A stretch of DNA of 64,000 nucleotides from Cyclobacteriaceae bacterium YHN15 (GCA_003797895.1 RKQB01000002.1:186001-250000), one strand, 5' to 3'; counted from the stretch's first letter, positions 17,083 to 26,045 are shown. Notes: generated from the letters alone by a model not told the origin. Translations and numbers: made by a program.

Positions 17083-18299
17083 AATTTGTAATTGGAATTT
17101 ACTCCGGCTACATAACCGGTACTCCAGGCAGCCTGAAAATTAAAGCCACCAGTAATTCCATCAATGTTTAAAACCTCACCGGCAAAAAACAAACCTTTGA
17201 CGAGTTTGCTTTGCATTGTATCAGGGTCGACTTCATTCAAATCAACACCACCAGCTGTTACAAATTCTTCTTTGAAAGTAGTCTTTCCTTCTACGCTGAC
17301 AATATAGCAAAAAAGATTCTGAACTAGTTTATTCAAATGTTTTTTTGCTATGTTTTGCCAAATACTTTCCTCAGGAATTTCGGAACTTTCAGTTAGGTGT
17401 TCCCATAGCCGAGCGGGTAAACCAAGTAGTGGATTGCTCCTGATCTTTTTCTTAGGATGCTGATTTTTAAAGTTCAAGAGGTTTTGAATTATGGATTCTT
17501 CGGTCCAATCTGAATGCCACCTGATATGTGCATTGGCTTTGTAATGCTGTTCATTCAACCATTTTGCTCCGAAAGCGGAAAGCTTTAAAACTGCTGGCCC
17601 GCTTAGCCCCCAATGTGTGATGAGGAGTGGGCCCTTATAGGCCAATTTGGTTCCTTCGAGTCTTACATAAGCTTCCGGAACAGATATACCCATCAGCTTT
17701 CTAATGGGTTCCTGAGGGGTATTGAATGTGAAAAGGGAAGGAATCGGAGGCACAATAGAATGCCCTAATGCACTGATAAAGCTGAAACCCTGCGCTTTTG
17801 GATTTCCCCCTGAACAAACGATCAATCGGTCAAAATCAATCCTTTTATCTTTTGTGGCAACTGAGAATTTTCCCTCTTCTTTTTCTACCTTTTCCACATT
17901 AAAATTTAACAGAATCTTAACATTGCGTTGTAAGGCTTCTTTTTGTAAAGCATCAATAATACTTTGTGAATTGTCACTTATTGGAAACATCCTTCCATCA
18001 TCCTCTACTTTTAAAGGAACATTTCTGGATTCAAACCAAGAAATGGTATCATTTACCGCAAAGTATTTGAAAACTTTTTTCAGAAACTTCTCCCCTCTCG
18101 GATAGTTTTTGACAAGCTTCGAAAGCTCAAATGCGGCATGGGTGACATTACATCTTCCACCACCTGAGATTTTAACTTTTGAAAGTGGCTTGGATGTTTT
18201 TTCAAGAATGGTGACTTCTGCATTTCTCATCGCTGCATGAATGGCTGAAAAATAACCAGCTGCCCCGGCACCGATAACCCCAACTTTAATTTTTTTCAC
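17079..18299 (-). CDS. HI0933/YhiN-family FAD-dependent oxidoreductase
   Basis: A 406-residue flavoprotein. The N-terminus holds the dinucleotide-binding motif VGVIGAGAAGYFSAIHAA followed by the family-specific KVKISGGGRCNVTHA. A central insert domain (about residues 190-340) and a C-terminal FAD motif with TAGGVDLNEVDPDTMQSK and LFFAGEVLNIDGITGGFN are as expected. The family is widespread and is annotated variously as NAD(P)/FAD-dependent oxidoreductase or aminoacetone oxidase; the reaction in most organisms is unknown. It lies five bases after the HerA-like ATPase gene and overlaps the Hpt-like gene, forming a three-gene minus-strand operon. Confidence 0.9.
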   Translation of the reverse strand: MKKIKVGVIGAGAAGYFSAIHAAMRNAEVTILEKTSKPLSKVKISGGGRCNVTHAAFELSKLVKNYPRGEKFLKKVFKYFAVNDTISWFESRNVPLKVEDDGRMFPISDNSQSIIDALQKEALQRNVKILLNFNVEKVEKEEGKFSVATKDKRIDFDRLIVCSGGNPKAQGFSFISALGHSIVPPIPSLFTFNTPQEPIRKLMGISVPEAYVRLEGTKLAYKGPLLITHWGLSGPAVLKLSAFGAKWLNEQHYKANAHIRWHSDWTEESIIQNLLNFKNQHPKKKIRSNPLLGLPARLWEHLTESSEIPEESIWQNIAKKHLNKLVQNLFCYIVSVEGKTTFKEEFVTAGGVDLNEVDPDTMQSKLVKGLFFAGEVLNIDGITGGFNFQAAWSTGYVAGVNSNYKF

Positions 18300-18304
18300 C
18301 CCTT

Positions 18305-19846
18305 CTATCTTTTCTTTCCGGACATCGATCCCAAGATTCCTCTTGTCAATTCCCTGAAAATAGTTCTTCCAATCTGCCTGACCATGGTATTTTTACTCAA
18401 ATCATCAATCAGGGATGTTTCTTTTGGCGGTCTTCCCGGACTTTTTCTAGCTGTGCTTGATGTATTGATCTTTTGTTGCTCGGCAGCCTGCTCAGCCCTG
18501 CTGATCTTTTCATCCAAAATTTCAAAAGCACTTTTCCTGTCAATGCTGACATTGTATTTATTGACCAAAGGAGAATTTCGGACCAGGTAATCTATTTCCT
18601 CATTGCTCAAAATATTCATTCTGGAAACCGGAGACCTCAACAAGGTATGAGCGAGAGGCGTTGGAATGCCTTTCTCGTTCAAAGCAGTTATCAATGCCTC
18701 TCCTATTCCCATGGAAGTGAGGACTTCAGATGTATTGTAAAAAGTTGAAATTGGATAGTTTTCCGCGGTCTTTTTAATGGCAGTCCTGTCTTTCGCAGTA
18801 AAAGCCCTTAAGGCATGTTGAATTTTAAGACCCAATTGACCCAACACCTTTTCCGGAACATCTGTCGGGCTTTGGGTGCAAAAATAAACCCCTACTCCTT
18901 TTGAGCGTATCAATTTGACAATGGCTTCAATCCTGTCAATAAGATCTTTGGATGCATTTGAAAAGACCAAATGGGCTTCATCTATAAAGAGGCAGAGTTT
19001 GGGTTTATCCAAATCTCCCTGCTCCGGAAATGTTTCATAGATCTCAGACAACAAAGACAACATGAAGGTGGAAAAAAGCTTAGGTCTGTTTTGAATATCG
19101 GTCAATCTAATGATAGATATCACGCCTTTGCCATCTACAGTCCTTACAAAATCATCCACATCAAATGATAGTTCTCCAAAGAAATCCTCTGCACCTTGTT
19201 GTTCCAATTCTATAATTTTCCGCATGATCGTGTTCACAGTGGCAGGAGACACCGCGCCGAATTCCTTGGTGATTTCTGCTTTTCCCTCATTCATGATGTA
19301 CTGAAGGACCTTTTTCAAATCCCTCAAATCCAACAAAGGTAAATGGTGGGTATCACAATACCTGAAAACCAGTGCAACTACCCCTCTTTGGGTATCATTG
19401 AGTTCCAATATTTGTGAAATCAGCACAGGACCAAACTCCGATACGGTGGCTTTAAGTCTGACTCCTTTTTCATGACTTATCGTCATCAATTCCACTGGTA
19501 GTCCAGTAGGCGTGTATTCGATCCCTGCTAAATCTGATCTTCTTTCTATGTGGCTGTTCAAAGTCCCCGGTTGCGCCAAGCCTGACAAATCTCCTTTAAG
19601 GTCCATCAAAACGGAGGGAATGCCATTGAGGGATAGTTGTTCCGCAAATACCTGCAAGGTCACAGTCTTTCCTGTGCCGGTAGCCCCTGCAATCAATCCA
19701 TGCCTGTTCAGGGTTTTCAATGGAACTTTTATCTGCGCGTGTTTTACGGGTTCTTGGTTAAGTACTCCTGTTCCAAAAACGATAAAATCTCCTTTGAAAG
19801 CATACCCCTGGTCAATGTGTGATTTGAATTCTTCAACTTTGGACAT
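18305..19846 (-). CDS. DUF853 (YjgR-type) HerA-like ATPase
   Basis: A 513-residue P-loop ATPase of the HerA/FtsK superfamily. The start at 19846 (MSKVEEFKSHIDQGY) is preferred to an ATG 36 bases upstream because relatives begin with this short helix. Seen: Walker A GATGTGKTVT, the LMDLKGDLSGLAQPG strand, Walker B CLFIDEAHLVF, and an arginine-rich late segment IKLIRSKGVGVYFCTQSPTDVP. The C-terminal 90 residues contain a low-complexity linker (QQKINTSSTARKSPGRPPKE) and a basic tail. The family is assumed to pump or translocate DNA or a polymer, but its role is not established. First gene of the operon with the flavoprotein and the Hpt-like protein. Confidence 0.9.
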   Translation of the reverse strand: MSKVEEFKSHIDQGYAFKGDFIVFGTGVLNQEPVKHAQIKVPLKTLNRHGLIAGATGTGKTVTLQVFAEQLSLNGIPSVLMDLKGDLSGLAQPGTLNSHIERRSDLAGIEYTPTGLPVELMTISHEKGVRLKATVSEFGPVLISQILELNDTQRGVVALVFRYCDTHHLPLLDLRDLKKVLQYIMNEGKAEITKEFGAVSPATVNTIMRKIIELEQQGAEDFFGELSFDVDDFVRTVDGKGVISIIRLTDIQNRPKLFSTFMLSLLSEIYETFPEQGDLDKPKLCLFIDEAHLVFSNASKDLIDRIEAIVKLIRSKGVGVYFCTQSPTDVPEKVLGQLGLKIQHALRAFTAKDRTAIKKTAENYPISTFYNTSEVLTSMGIGEALITALNEKGIPTPLAHTLLRSPVSRMNILSNEEIDYLVRNSPLVNKYNVSIDRKSAFEILDEKISRAEQAAEQQKINTSSTARKSPGRPPKETSLIDDLSKNTMVRQIGRTIFRELTRGILGSMSGKKR

Positions 19847-19973
19847 AACAAAAATTATTGGTGCATTTGAATAAGTACACAAAATAACAAAACATCTTCA
19901 GTTCAAAAGAATGTCAAGCATTTTTAGATTAAAGAATTTTCGCATTATCTTCAAAAAATTAATTTCCGTGGAT

Positions 19974-21068
19974 ATGTTTAAAAATCACCTCCTACCAATT
20001 CTTCTGTCTTTCTCCTTTTTTGCCTGCAGCATTCAGGGAAATGAAAATGTTACAAGAATCGAACCGGTAAAACTTACGCTTGAGGAAGCCAATCGCCTGG
20101 TCGCTCTTCCTTTACATTGTATGCAGGTGGAATATCCCAATAAACTGAATCAAACCCTGGAAAGCGAGGACTTTCTAAAAGGACCAAAAGCCCTTCATCC
20201 TGCTTTTTATGGATGTTTTGACTGGCATTCAAGTGTTCATGGCCATTGGATGCTGGTAAGCCTTTTGCGGCAATTTCCGGATTTGGAAAACCAGCAAGAA
20301 ATAAAGAGGAAACTTTTGGAAAACCTCAGCAGAGAAAACATAGAAGAAGAAGTGGCCTATTTCCATACGCCGCAAAACAGTAGTTTTGAAAGAACCTATG
20401 GCTGGGCATGGGTATTGAAGCTTGCTGAAGAACTCCATCTTTGGGATGATCCGTTTGCCAGGGAACTGGAAAATAACTTACAGCCACTGACTGATTTGAT
20501 GGTGGAAAAATACCTGGATTTTCTTCCAAAACTGATCTATCCTATCCGGGTGGGTGAGCATTCCAATATTGCATTTGGTTTATCTTTTGCCTATGATTAT
20601 GCCAAAACGGTAAACCAAACAGCTCTTGAGGAGATTATCCGTAACCGGGCTTTGGATTGGTTTCAACAGGATATGAATTGTCCGATGAACTGGGAACCCA
20701 GTGGTTTTGATTTCTTGTCCCCATGCTTTCAGGAATTGGATATCATGAGAAAGGTGATGTCAAATGATGATTTCAGGAAATGGGTAAACCAATTTATGCC
20801 TGAACTGTCATCCCATGAGTACTCTCTTGCACCTGGAATGGTCAGTGATAGAACTGATGGAAAATTGGTCCACTTGGATGGACTGAATTTCAGCAGGGCC
20901 TGGGTGATGTATGGATTGGCGAAGGAATTTCCAAAGGAATATGGCCATCTGATACAAAATGCAAATGAACATATACTTTACTCTCTCCCCTCCATTGTGG
21001 ATGATAATTATGAGGGGACCCATTGGTTGGGTTCTTTTGCTGTTTATGCCCTGCAACAGGCACCATGA
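19974..21068 (+). CDS. DUF2891 lipoprotein
   Basis: A 364-residue protein. The start at 19974 is chosen because MFKNHLLPILLSFSFFAC is a lipoprotein signal; an ATG 63 bases earlier would place 21 hydrophilic residues in front of it. The mature part is an alpha/alpha barrel-like domain of DUF2891 (PLHCMQVEYPNKLN, FYGCFDWHSSVHGHWML, ERTYGWAWVLKLAEEL, RVGEHSNIAFGLSFAYDYA). The conserved His and Asp/Glu residues suggest a sugar-related hydrolase or isomerase, but no activity is known. The stop overlaps the start of the Nramp-like gene by four bases, so the two proteins are translated together. Confidence 0.85.
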   Translation: MFKNHLLPILLSFSFFACSIQGNENVTRIEPVKLTLEEANRLVALPLHCMQVEYPNKLNQTLESEDFLKGPKALHPAFYGCFDWHSSVHGHWMLVSLLRQFPDLENQQEIKRKLLENLSRENIEEEVAYFHTPQNSSFERTYGWAWVLKLAEELHLWDDPFARELENNLQPLTDLMVEKYLDFLPKLIYPIRVGEHSNIAFGLSFAYDYAKTVNQTALEEIIRNRALDWFQQDMNCPMNWEPSGFDFLSPCFQELDIMRKVMSNDDFRKWVNQFMPELSSHEYSLAPGMVSDRTDGKLVHLDGLNFSRAWVMYGLAKEFPKEYGHLIQNANEHILYSLPSIVDDNYEGTHWLGSFAVYALQQAP

Positions 21069-22288
21069 AAAGTAATTGGTCCAAATATTTAGGTCCTGGT
21101 CCTCTGATAGCAGCAGCGTTTATAGGCCCCGGAACGGTTACCGTCTGCACCTTGGCTGGTGTTAATTTTGGTTATGACCTGCTTTGGGCTCTTTTATTGT
21201 CCATCATCACTACGATTATCCTTCAGGAATCCGCTGCCAGGATAGGTCTGGTCACACAGGTTGGACTGGCTTCAAATATTTCCAAAACCATCCAAAAAGC
21301 AGGTTTAAGATATTTTTCCATCTCATTGGTGCTTTTGGCCATTGTATTGGGGAACGCTGCCTATGAGGCAGGGAACATCAGCGGAGGTTCTCTTGGCGCA
21401 GAGATATTTTTTGACTTAGGTTCAATCAGTTTATACAAATTGGAAATTAGCCTGATGAATTTACTTATAGGGTTTATTGCTTTGCTTTTGTTGCTAAGCG
21501 GGAGTTATAAGGCAATTACAAAAATTTTAACCCTTTTGGTGATTTTGATGAGTTTGGCTTTTTTACTGAGTGCTTTTATGGTCAAACCTGTAATTCTTGA
21601 CTTGTTAAAAGGAATGGTGCCTGTAATCAATCCGAAAAATATCATTACGATTGTTGCTTTGATAGGAACTACTGTAGTTCCTTACAACCTTTTTTTGCAT
21701 TCCAGTTTGGTAACAGAGAAGTGGAAAAATATTCAGGACCTAAAATATGTTCGGTTTGACACTATGCTGGCAGTTATATTGGGGGGTATTGTTTCCATGG
21801 CTATTGTGATTACAGGTGCGGCAGGGTCAGCCATGGACGTTTCCAATGCCACGGATTTGGCCAAGGGACTGGAGCCTTTGATGGGTGCAGCGTCCAAGTA
21901 TTTCATTGCATTCGGTTTATTTGCAGCGGGTATTACCTCAGCAGTTACTGCCCCTTTGGCCGGTTCATTGGTGATAACCGGGTGTTTTGGTTGGTCTACC
22001 AAGATCAATGGGAAGCCCATGAGGTGGAGCATTGTACTCATTTTGGGTTTGGGATTGATATTTGCCTCTTTTGGAATCAGACCTGTCCAACTGATTACCA
22101 TTGCCCAATTGGCCAATGGCGTACTTCTACCATTACTTTCCGGATATGTGATTTGGCTGGTCAATAAAAAATCCCTGATGGGCGAACACAGGAATTCCCG
22201 GTTACTGAATCTATTGAGTGTGGTTGTTTGGTTAATTACCCTCCTATTAGGTGCACTAAGTGTTATGAAGGTCTTTGGTATTATTTAA
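21065..22288 (+). CDS. Nramp-like transporter with non-canonical metal-site motifs
   Basis: A 407-residue inner membrane protein with about 11 hydrophobic helices and the overall Nramp pattern. The start at 21065 (MKSNWSKYLGPGPL) overlaps the DUF2891 stop. The first helix reads FIGPGTVTVCTLAG where Mn/Fe transporters have DPGN, so the metal-binding Asp and Asn are replaced by Gly and Thr. In the sixth helix TTVVPYNLFLHSSLV replaces the canonical MPH motif by VPY. The family frame (LHSSL, GAAGSAMDV...) is kept. It is therefore unlikely to move manganese in the standard way; a different cation or another coupling mode is possible. The translational link to DUF2891 is noteworthy. Confidence 0.82.
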   Translation: MKSNWSKYLGPGPLIAAAFIGPGTVTVCTLAGVNFGYDLLWALLLSIITTIILQESAARIGLVTQVGLASNISKTIQKAGLRYFSISLVLLAIVLGNAAYEAGNISGGSLGAEIFFDLGSISLYKLEISLMNLLIGFIALLLLLSGSYKAITKILTLLVILMSLAFLLSAFMVKPVILDLLKGMVPVINPKNIITIVALIGTTVVPYNLFLHSSLVTEKWKNIQDLKYVRFDTMLAVILGGIVSMAIVITGAAGSAMDVSNATDLAKGLEPLMGAASKYFIAFGLFAAGITSAVTAPLAGSLVITGCFGWSTKINGKPMRWSIVLILGLGLIFASFGIRPVQLITIAQLANGVLLPLLSGYVIWLVNKKSLMGEHRNSRLLNLLSVVVWLITLLLGALSVMKVFGII

Positions 22289-22459
22289 AACAACCTTAAA
22301 TCCAAAATGAAACCCTTTAAAGTTTAAAGCTTTCACCTGAAATATTCAAAATTTCAAGACAATTTATCTGGAATATAAAAATTAATCAATTGTATAATCC
22401 AACGGTAAAGGAATTGAATTTTCCAGGAAGTGAAATATCGATAGTTATAATAATATTCT

Positions 22460-22467
22460 TAATTTTG
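22460..22467 (+). promoter_or_regulatory. Possible -7 box for the 22488 gene
   Basis: TAATTTTG is an exact TAnnTTTG match, 20 bases before the start codon. No clear -33 TTTG at 19-21 bases. Confidence 0.35.
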
Positions 22468-22487
22468 GTATCATTTAAATAAAAATT

Positions 22488-22877
22488 ATGAAAAAGCTAT
22501 TTATTCTTGCTGCATTCGTTTTTGGGGGCTTTTTTGCACAGGAGGCAAAAGCCCAGATTCCCAGCCTTCCTAAACTTGATTTACCCACACAGGTACTCGG
22601 TGCCCTGAACACCTTTGAGGGTCTTGGACTTTCCTCAGATCAGGAAACCAAGCTAAAGGCCAATAACCAAAGCTTTACTGATGACATTTTTAAGGTGTTG
22701 AACAGTTCAGCCACTGATGCCATCAAGAAAAATCAGTTTTTGGATCTGAAAAACACCAGGCAAAATTTCCTTACAGGATTATTGGGTCAGCAATTGTTGG
22801 GGAAATACAACAAAAGCATTGGTAATCTAATCAAGCCATTTAAAAAACAGCTTGGACTAGCCGCACTTGCCTTCTAG
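22488..22877 (+). CDS. Exported small helical protein, 129 aa
   Basis: The signal peptide is MKKLFILAAFVFGGFFAQ with a likely cleavage after AKA. The mature protein of about 105 residues is rich in Gln, Asn, Lys and Leu and appears all-helical: LPTQVLGALNTFEGLGLSSDQ, a KxNNQSFTDDIFKVL helix and KNTRQNFLTGLLGQQLLGKY. I do not recognise a named family, though short periplasmic helical proteins of this sort are common in Cytophagales. It is followed by a strong terminator hairpin and stands as a single-gene unit. Confidence 0.75.
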   Translation: MKKLFILAAFVFGGFFAQEAKAQIPSLPKLDLPTQVLGALNTFEGLGLSSDQETKLKANNQSFTDDIFKVLNSSATDAIKKNQFLDLKNTRQNFLTGLLGQQLLGKYNKSIGNLIKPFKKQLGLAALAF

Positions 22878-22911
22878 TAAGTTCAAAGTAACAAATTTTG
22901 ATCAAGGTTAT

Positions 22912-22949
22912 TTAAGCCAAGGAAATTTATTTAATTTTCCTTGGCTTAA
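22912..22949 (+). terminator. Strong hairpin between the small exported protein and GH30
   Basis: TTAAGCCAAGGAAA pairs perfectly with TTTCCTTGGCTTAA around an AT-rich loop and is followed by TTATTTC. It is 35 bases after the upstream stop and only 13 bases before the GH30 start codon, so it may end the first gene and also influence entry into the second. Confidence 0.75.
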
Positions 22950-22962
22950 TTATTTCACCCCT

Positions 22963-24354
22963 ATGAGAAAATATCTTATCCCCCTAATCCCCTTATTATT
23001 AGCGGCTTGTACTGAAAAAGGCTTTGAATCTCATGTTTGGTTGACCGATCCGGGTTTGGAGGTATTGTTTCAGGAACAGGAAAAAATCACCTTTTCAAAA
23101 ACTGAATACCAAGGTCCAGTGATTGAAATCAACCCTGAAATGCAATATCAGGAAATGGATGGTTTCGGTTTTACTTTAACCCAAGGCACGGCCAAACACC
23201 TTCTGGGTATGTCGGAATCCGCCAGAAAGGAATTGTTGCAGGAACTTTTCGGAGATGATGAAAACAGTATCAGAATCAATTATCTAAGATTGTCCATTGC
23301 AGCCTCAGACCTTAATGAAACAGTTTTTTCCTATCATGACCTGGAAGAAGGCGAAGAGGACCCTGAATTGGAAAAATTTGATCTGGGCCCGGATAGAGAG
23401 GATGTGATTCCGGTTCTGAAAGAAATCATGGCCATCAATCCTGACATCAAATTGATGGGTTCTCCCTGGTCACCTCCTGCCTGGATGAAAGACAACAAAG
23501 ATACCAGGGGTGGAAAATTATTGCCGGAAAATTATGATGCCTATGCCTTATATTTTGTGAAATATATCCAGCAAATGGCTGAGGAAGATTTTATCATTGA
23601 TGCCGTAACTGTTCAAAATGAACCCCTCCATCCTGGTAATAACCCAAGTTTGCTCATGCTTCCCGAGGAACAAAGAGATTTTATCAAATATCACTTGGGA
23701 CCAAAATTTGAAGAATTTGGCATAAAAACCAAGATCATCATTTATGACCACAATGCAGACAGACCGGATTATCCCATTAGCATTTTAGATGATCCTGAAG
23801 CTAAAAAATATATTGATGGATCTGCCTTCCATTTGTATGGAGGAAAAATAGAGGCGCTTTCTGAGGTGCATAGGGCACATCCTGACAAAAACTTATATTT
23901 TACCGAGCAATGGATTGGCTCGCCGGGAGACCTAGCAGGTGATCTCGTGTGGCACACTAAAAACCTCATCATCGGGGCCAGTAGGAATTGGGCCAAAACT
24001 GTTTTGGAGTGGAATTTAAGCTCTGCTCCAGACCTTAGGCCTTTCACAGATCGAGGCGGTTGCAGCCTTTGTTTGGGTGCTGTTACCATAAAAATCAGTC
24101 AGGTTTTCAGAAACCCGGCTTATTATATCATAGCCCATGCTTCCAAATTTGTCGATGCAGGTTCCCTGAGGATTGAATCCAATGAACCGGAAGGATTGTC
24201 AAATGTGGCATTTCAAAGACCTGATGGTAAAATAGTGCTTATCGTACTCAACGATAGTAAGGCTGCCAAAGAATTTGCTGTTAAAATTGGAGATAAATTG
24301 GGCATTTATACCATGAATCATGGAGCTGTGGCGACTTTTGTTTTGTCAATCTGA
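22963..24354 (+). CDS. GH30-family glycoside hydrolase, lipoprotein
   Basis: A 463-residue lipid-anchored enzyme; MRKYLIPLIPLLLAAC is the lipoprotein signal and fixes the start at 22963. Clan A (beta/alpha)8 barrel of family 30, which contains glucosylceramidases, beta-1,6-glucanases and related enzymes. Seen: QEMDGFGFTLTQGTAKHLL at the barrel entrance, GSPWSPPAWMK, the acid/base Glu in VTVQNEPLHP and the nucleophile Glu in NLYFTEQWIGS. A short C-terminal beta domain (VALNDSKAAKEF type) ends in AVATFVLSI. The closest functional group is probably beta-1,6-glucanase or glucosylceramidase-like, which I cannot settle by eye. Confidence 0.9.
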   Translation: MRKYLIPLIPLLLAACTEKGFESHVWLTDPGLEVLFQEQEKITFSKTEYQGPVIEINPEMQYQEMDGFGFTLTQGTAKHLLGMSESARKELLQELFGDDENSIRINYLRLSIAASDLNETVFSYHDLEEGEEDPELEKFDLGPDREDVIPVLKEIMAINPDIKLMGSPWSPPAWMKDNKDTRGGKLLPENYDAYALYFVKYIQQMAEEDFIIDAVTVQNEPLHPGNNPSLLMLPEEQRDFIKYHLGPKFEEFGIKTKIIIYDHNADRPDYPISILDDPEAKKYIDGSAFHLYGGKIEALSEVHRAHPDKNLYFTEQWIGSPGDLAGDLVWHTKNLIIGASRNWAKTVLEWNLSSAPDLRPFTDRGGCSLCLGAVTIKISQVFRNPAYYIIAHASKFVDAGSLRIESNEPEGLSNVAFQRPDGKIVLIVLNDSKAAKEFAVKIGDKLGIYTMNHGAVATFVLSI

Positions 24355-24404
24355 GTAAAATAATTGGTATTTACAGAAAGGAGATGACAGAATAAATTTT
24401 TGGG

Positions 24405-24524
24405 CCTCGGCAAGCTCGGCCACCGGAGAAGAAATAAATAAGGAGGGGGAGGGAAATGCGGCAGAGCCGCATTTCCCTCCCCCTCCTATAAAACCTAATC
24501 TTCCGTTCCCCGAGCCTGCCGAGG
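24405..24524. repeat. Nested palindrome with a perfect 22-bp stem
   Basis: The inner stem is 24441-24462 against 24466-24487, 22 bases with no mismatch and a three-base loop (AGA); it is very GC-rich (AGGAGGGGGAGGG...GCGGC). An outer stem pairs 24405-24419 (CCTCGGCAAGCTCGG) with 24510-24524 (CCGAGCCTGCCGAGG), one mismatch. It lies between the convergent GH30 and exonuclease genes and could end transcription from both sides, but its base composition is unlike the surrounding DNA and suggests a REP-like mobile palindrome. Confidence 0.85.
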
Positions 24525-24552
24525 GGAGAATTAATAAATCATGTGAATTGCC

Positions 24553-25917
24553 TCAAATAGGAATAATATTTCCGGGAGCAATTTTAGGAATAAAGGATCT
24601 CAAAAGATATTTGGTTTCAGGAAGGTGCTTTACCTTGGTGAGTGCATCCAGGAATTCCCCTTCATGGGAAAAAAAGGAATCCGTATCAAAAAAACCATAG
24701 GCTTTGAAAACCCCATTTTCAAAATACAAAGCACAGCTTTCTTCAGGTAAAATCCCCTTTTCTCTGATGATTATTGCACCTTTTTGTTCCTCGAGGGAAT
24801 CCAAAAATTCACTCACCCTTTTGTTGTAGATCTCAACAGATTCCTTTCCGCAACAGGCGCCAAGACATTTATTGTGCTGATGGTCATAACAGTCAGCAGG
24901 TGTTTTTTGAATACCGGTCAACTTAGGACATAACTGAAAGGATTCCGTTTGTTCTATGATAAATTTCCAACCTTCCGAATGGCTGTCAAACTCATAAATG
25001 GGTTTAAGGAAATTTGAATTTTTCCCTACATTAAAGCGTATATAGCCATTGCTGTCTTCATATTGGAATAAACCCCAATTGCTGCTTTTATATTTCAATG
25101 CCCTATTGAATTTGGGCCAAACACGTTTTATTTCTAGTGCTTCCAATAAACAGGCGAGGAATTCCGAGCCTGTCAGTTCCCATGAAATGTCATGGATTTC
25201 AGATTTTAACTTCAACTTTTCCTGGGAATTACCGGAAAAATGGCTTTTGAACCTGCTTTTGATGTTAATTGCCTTTCCCACATAGATAACCTGGCCTTTT
25301 TGGTCATGGAAATAATAGATTCCCGTTTTTTCAGGTATTTGAAGGAATTTTTCCTTTGAAATATTAGGAGGTAAAAAAGCCTCACCATTATTCTTTTTTA
25401 GGGTATCAAAAATTACTTCGGGTTTGATGCGGTAAATTTTCTCGAATAAAACCGTGGTGGCTTCAGCATCCCCAAAGGCCCTGTGCCTGTTCTCAATTTT
25501 AATGGAAAGCTGTTCGCATATCCTCCCCAAACCATAGGAACCAAATCCCGGAAAGGCTTTTCTGCTCAGCCTAACCGTACACAATTTAAAGGGGTTGAAT
25601 TCAAAGCCCGTTGTTCTGAAAGCTTCTTTGATAAAGGAATAATCGAAATTGACATTATGGGCAACAAAAACCCTGTTTTCCAAAAAAACATACAGTTTCT
25701 GTGCTATTTCACCAAATGTTGGGGCATCAGCGACCAAATTTTGGTCTATGCCTGTCAAACCGGTTATAAAATCAGGTATGTATCGCTCAGGATTGATCAA
25801 AGTATGAAACCTGTCAATGATTTTTTCACCATTAAAGGCTATAGCAGCAATTTCGGTAATTCCACCCTGACTTGGATTCCCTCCTGTGGTTTCAATATCG
25901 ACGATGACAAATTCCAT
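24553..25917 (-). CDS. DnaQ-like exonuclease fused to a GIY-YIG (UvrC-type) nuclease domain
   Basis: A 454-residue cytoplasmic protein joining two nuclease modules. Residues 1-165 are a DEDDh 3'-5' exonuclease: ExoI VDIETTGGNPSQ, ExoII HNVNFDYSF, ExoIII HRAFGDAEAT. Residues about 198-280 are a GIY-YIG domain: TGIYYFHDQKGQVIYVGKA and the Arg of IKSRFKSHF. The rest resembles the UvrC middle region, with a cluster CYDHQHNKCLGACCG. The same domain order is known in mycobacterial and Bacteroidota proteins considered UvrC/Cho-like repair nucleases with an attached proofreading-type domain. The likely role is excision or processing of damaged DNA. No repair gene adjoins it. Confidence 0.9.
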   Translation of the reverse strand: MEFVIVDIETTGGNPSQGGITEIAAIAFNGEKIIDRFHTLINPERYIPDFITGLTGIDQNLVADAPTFGEIAQKLYVFLENRVFVAHNVNFDYSFIKEAFRTTGFEFNPFKLCTVRLSRKAFPGFGSYGLGRICEQLSIKIENRHRAFGDAEATTVLFEKIYRIKPEVIFDTLKKNNGEAFLPPNISKEKFLQIPEKTGIYYFHDQKGQVIYVGKAINIKSRFKSHFSGNSQEKLKLKSEIHDISWELTGSEFLACLLEALEIKRVWPKFNRALKYKSSNWGLFQYEDSNGYIRFNVGKNSNFLKPIYEFDSHSEGWKFIIEQTESFQLCPKLTGIQKTPADCYDHQHNKCLGACCGKESVEIYNKRVSEFLDSLEEQKGAIIIREKGILPEESCALYFENGVFKAYGFFDTDSFFSHEGEFLDALTKVKHLPETKYLLRSFIPKIAPGNIIPI

Positions 25918-26045
25918 TCATTTATTTTCCGTTCAATGTTAAGCAAATTTTGGAACAATATTTTTTTTACCAAGGGGTTGCGTCACGAACTGTCTGGATT
26001 TTAAACAAATTTTCTTAAACATTTATCCCATCTATGATTGATTTT

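Noticed and set aside
21023..21064. Longer Nramp-like protein starting at 21023
   Set aside because: The added residues lie inside the DUF2891 coding sequence; the ATG at 21065 gives the standard family start and an ATGA overlap.
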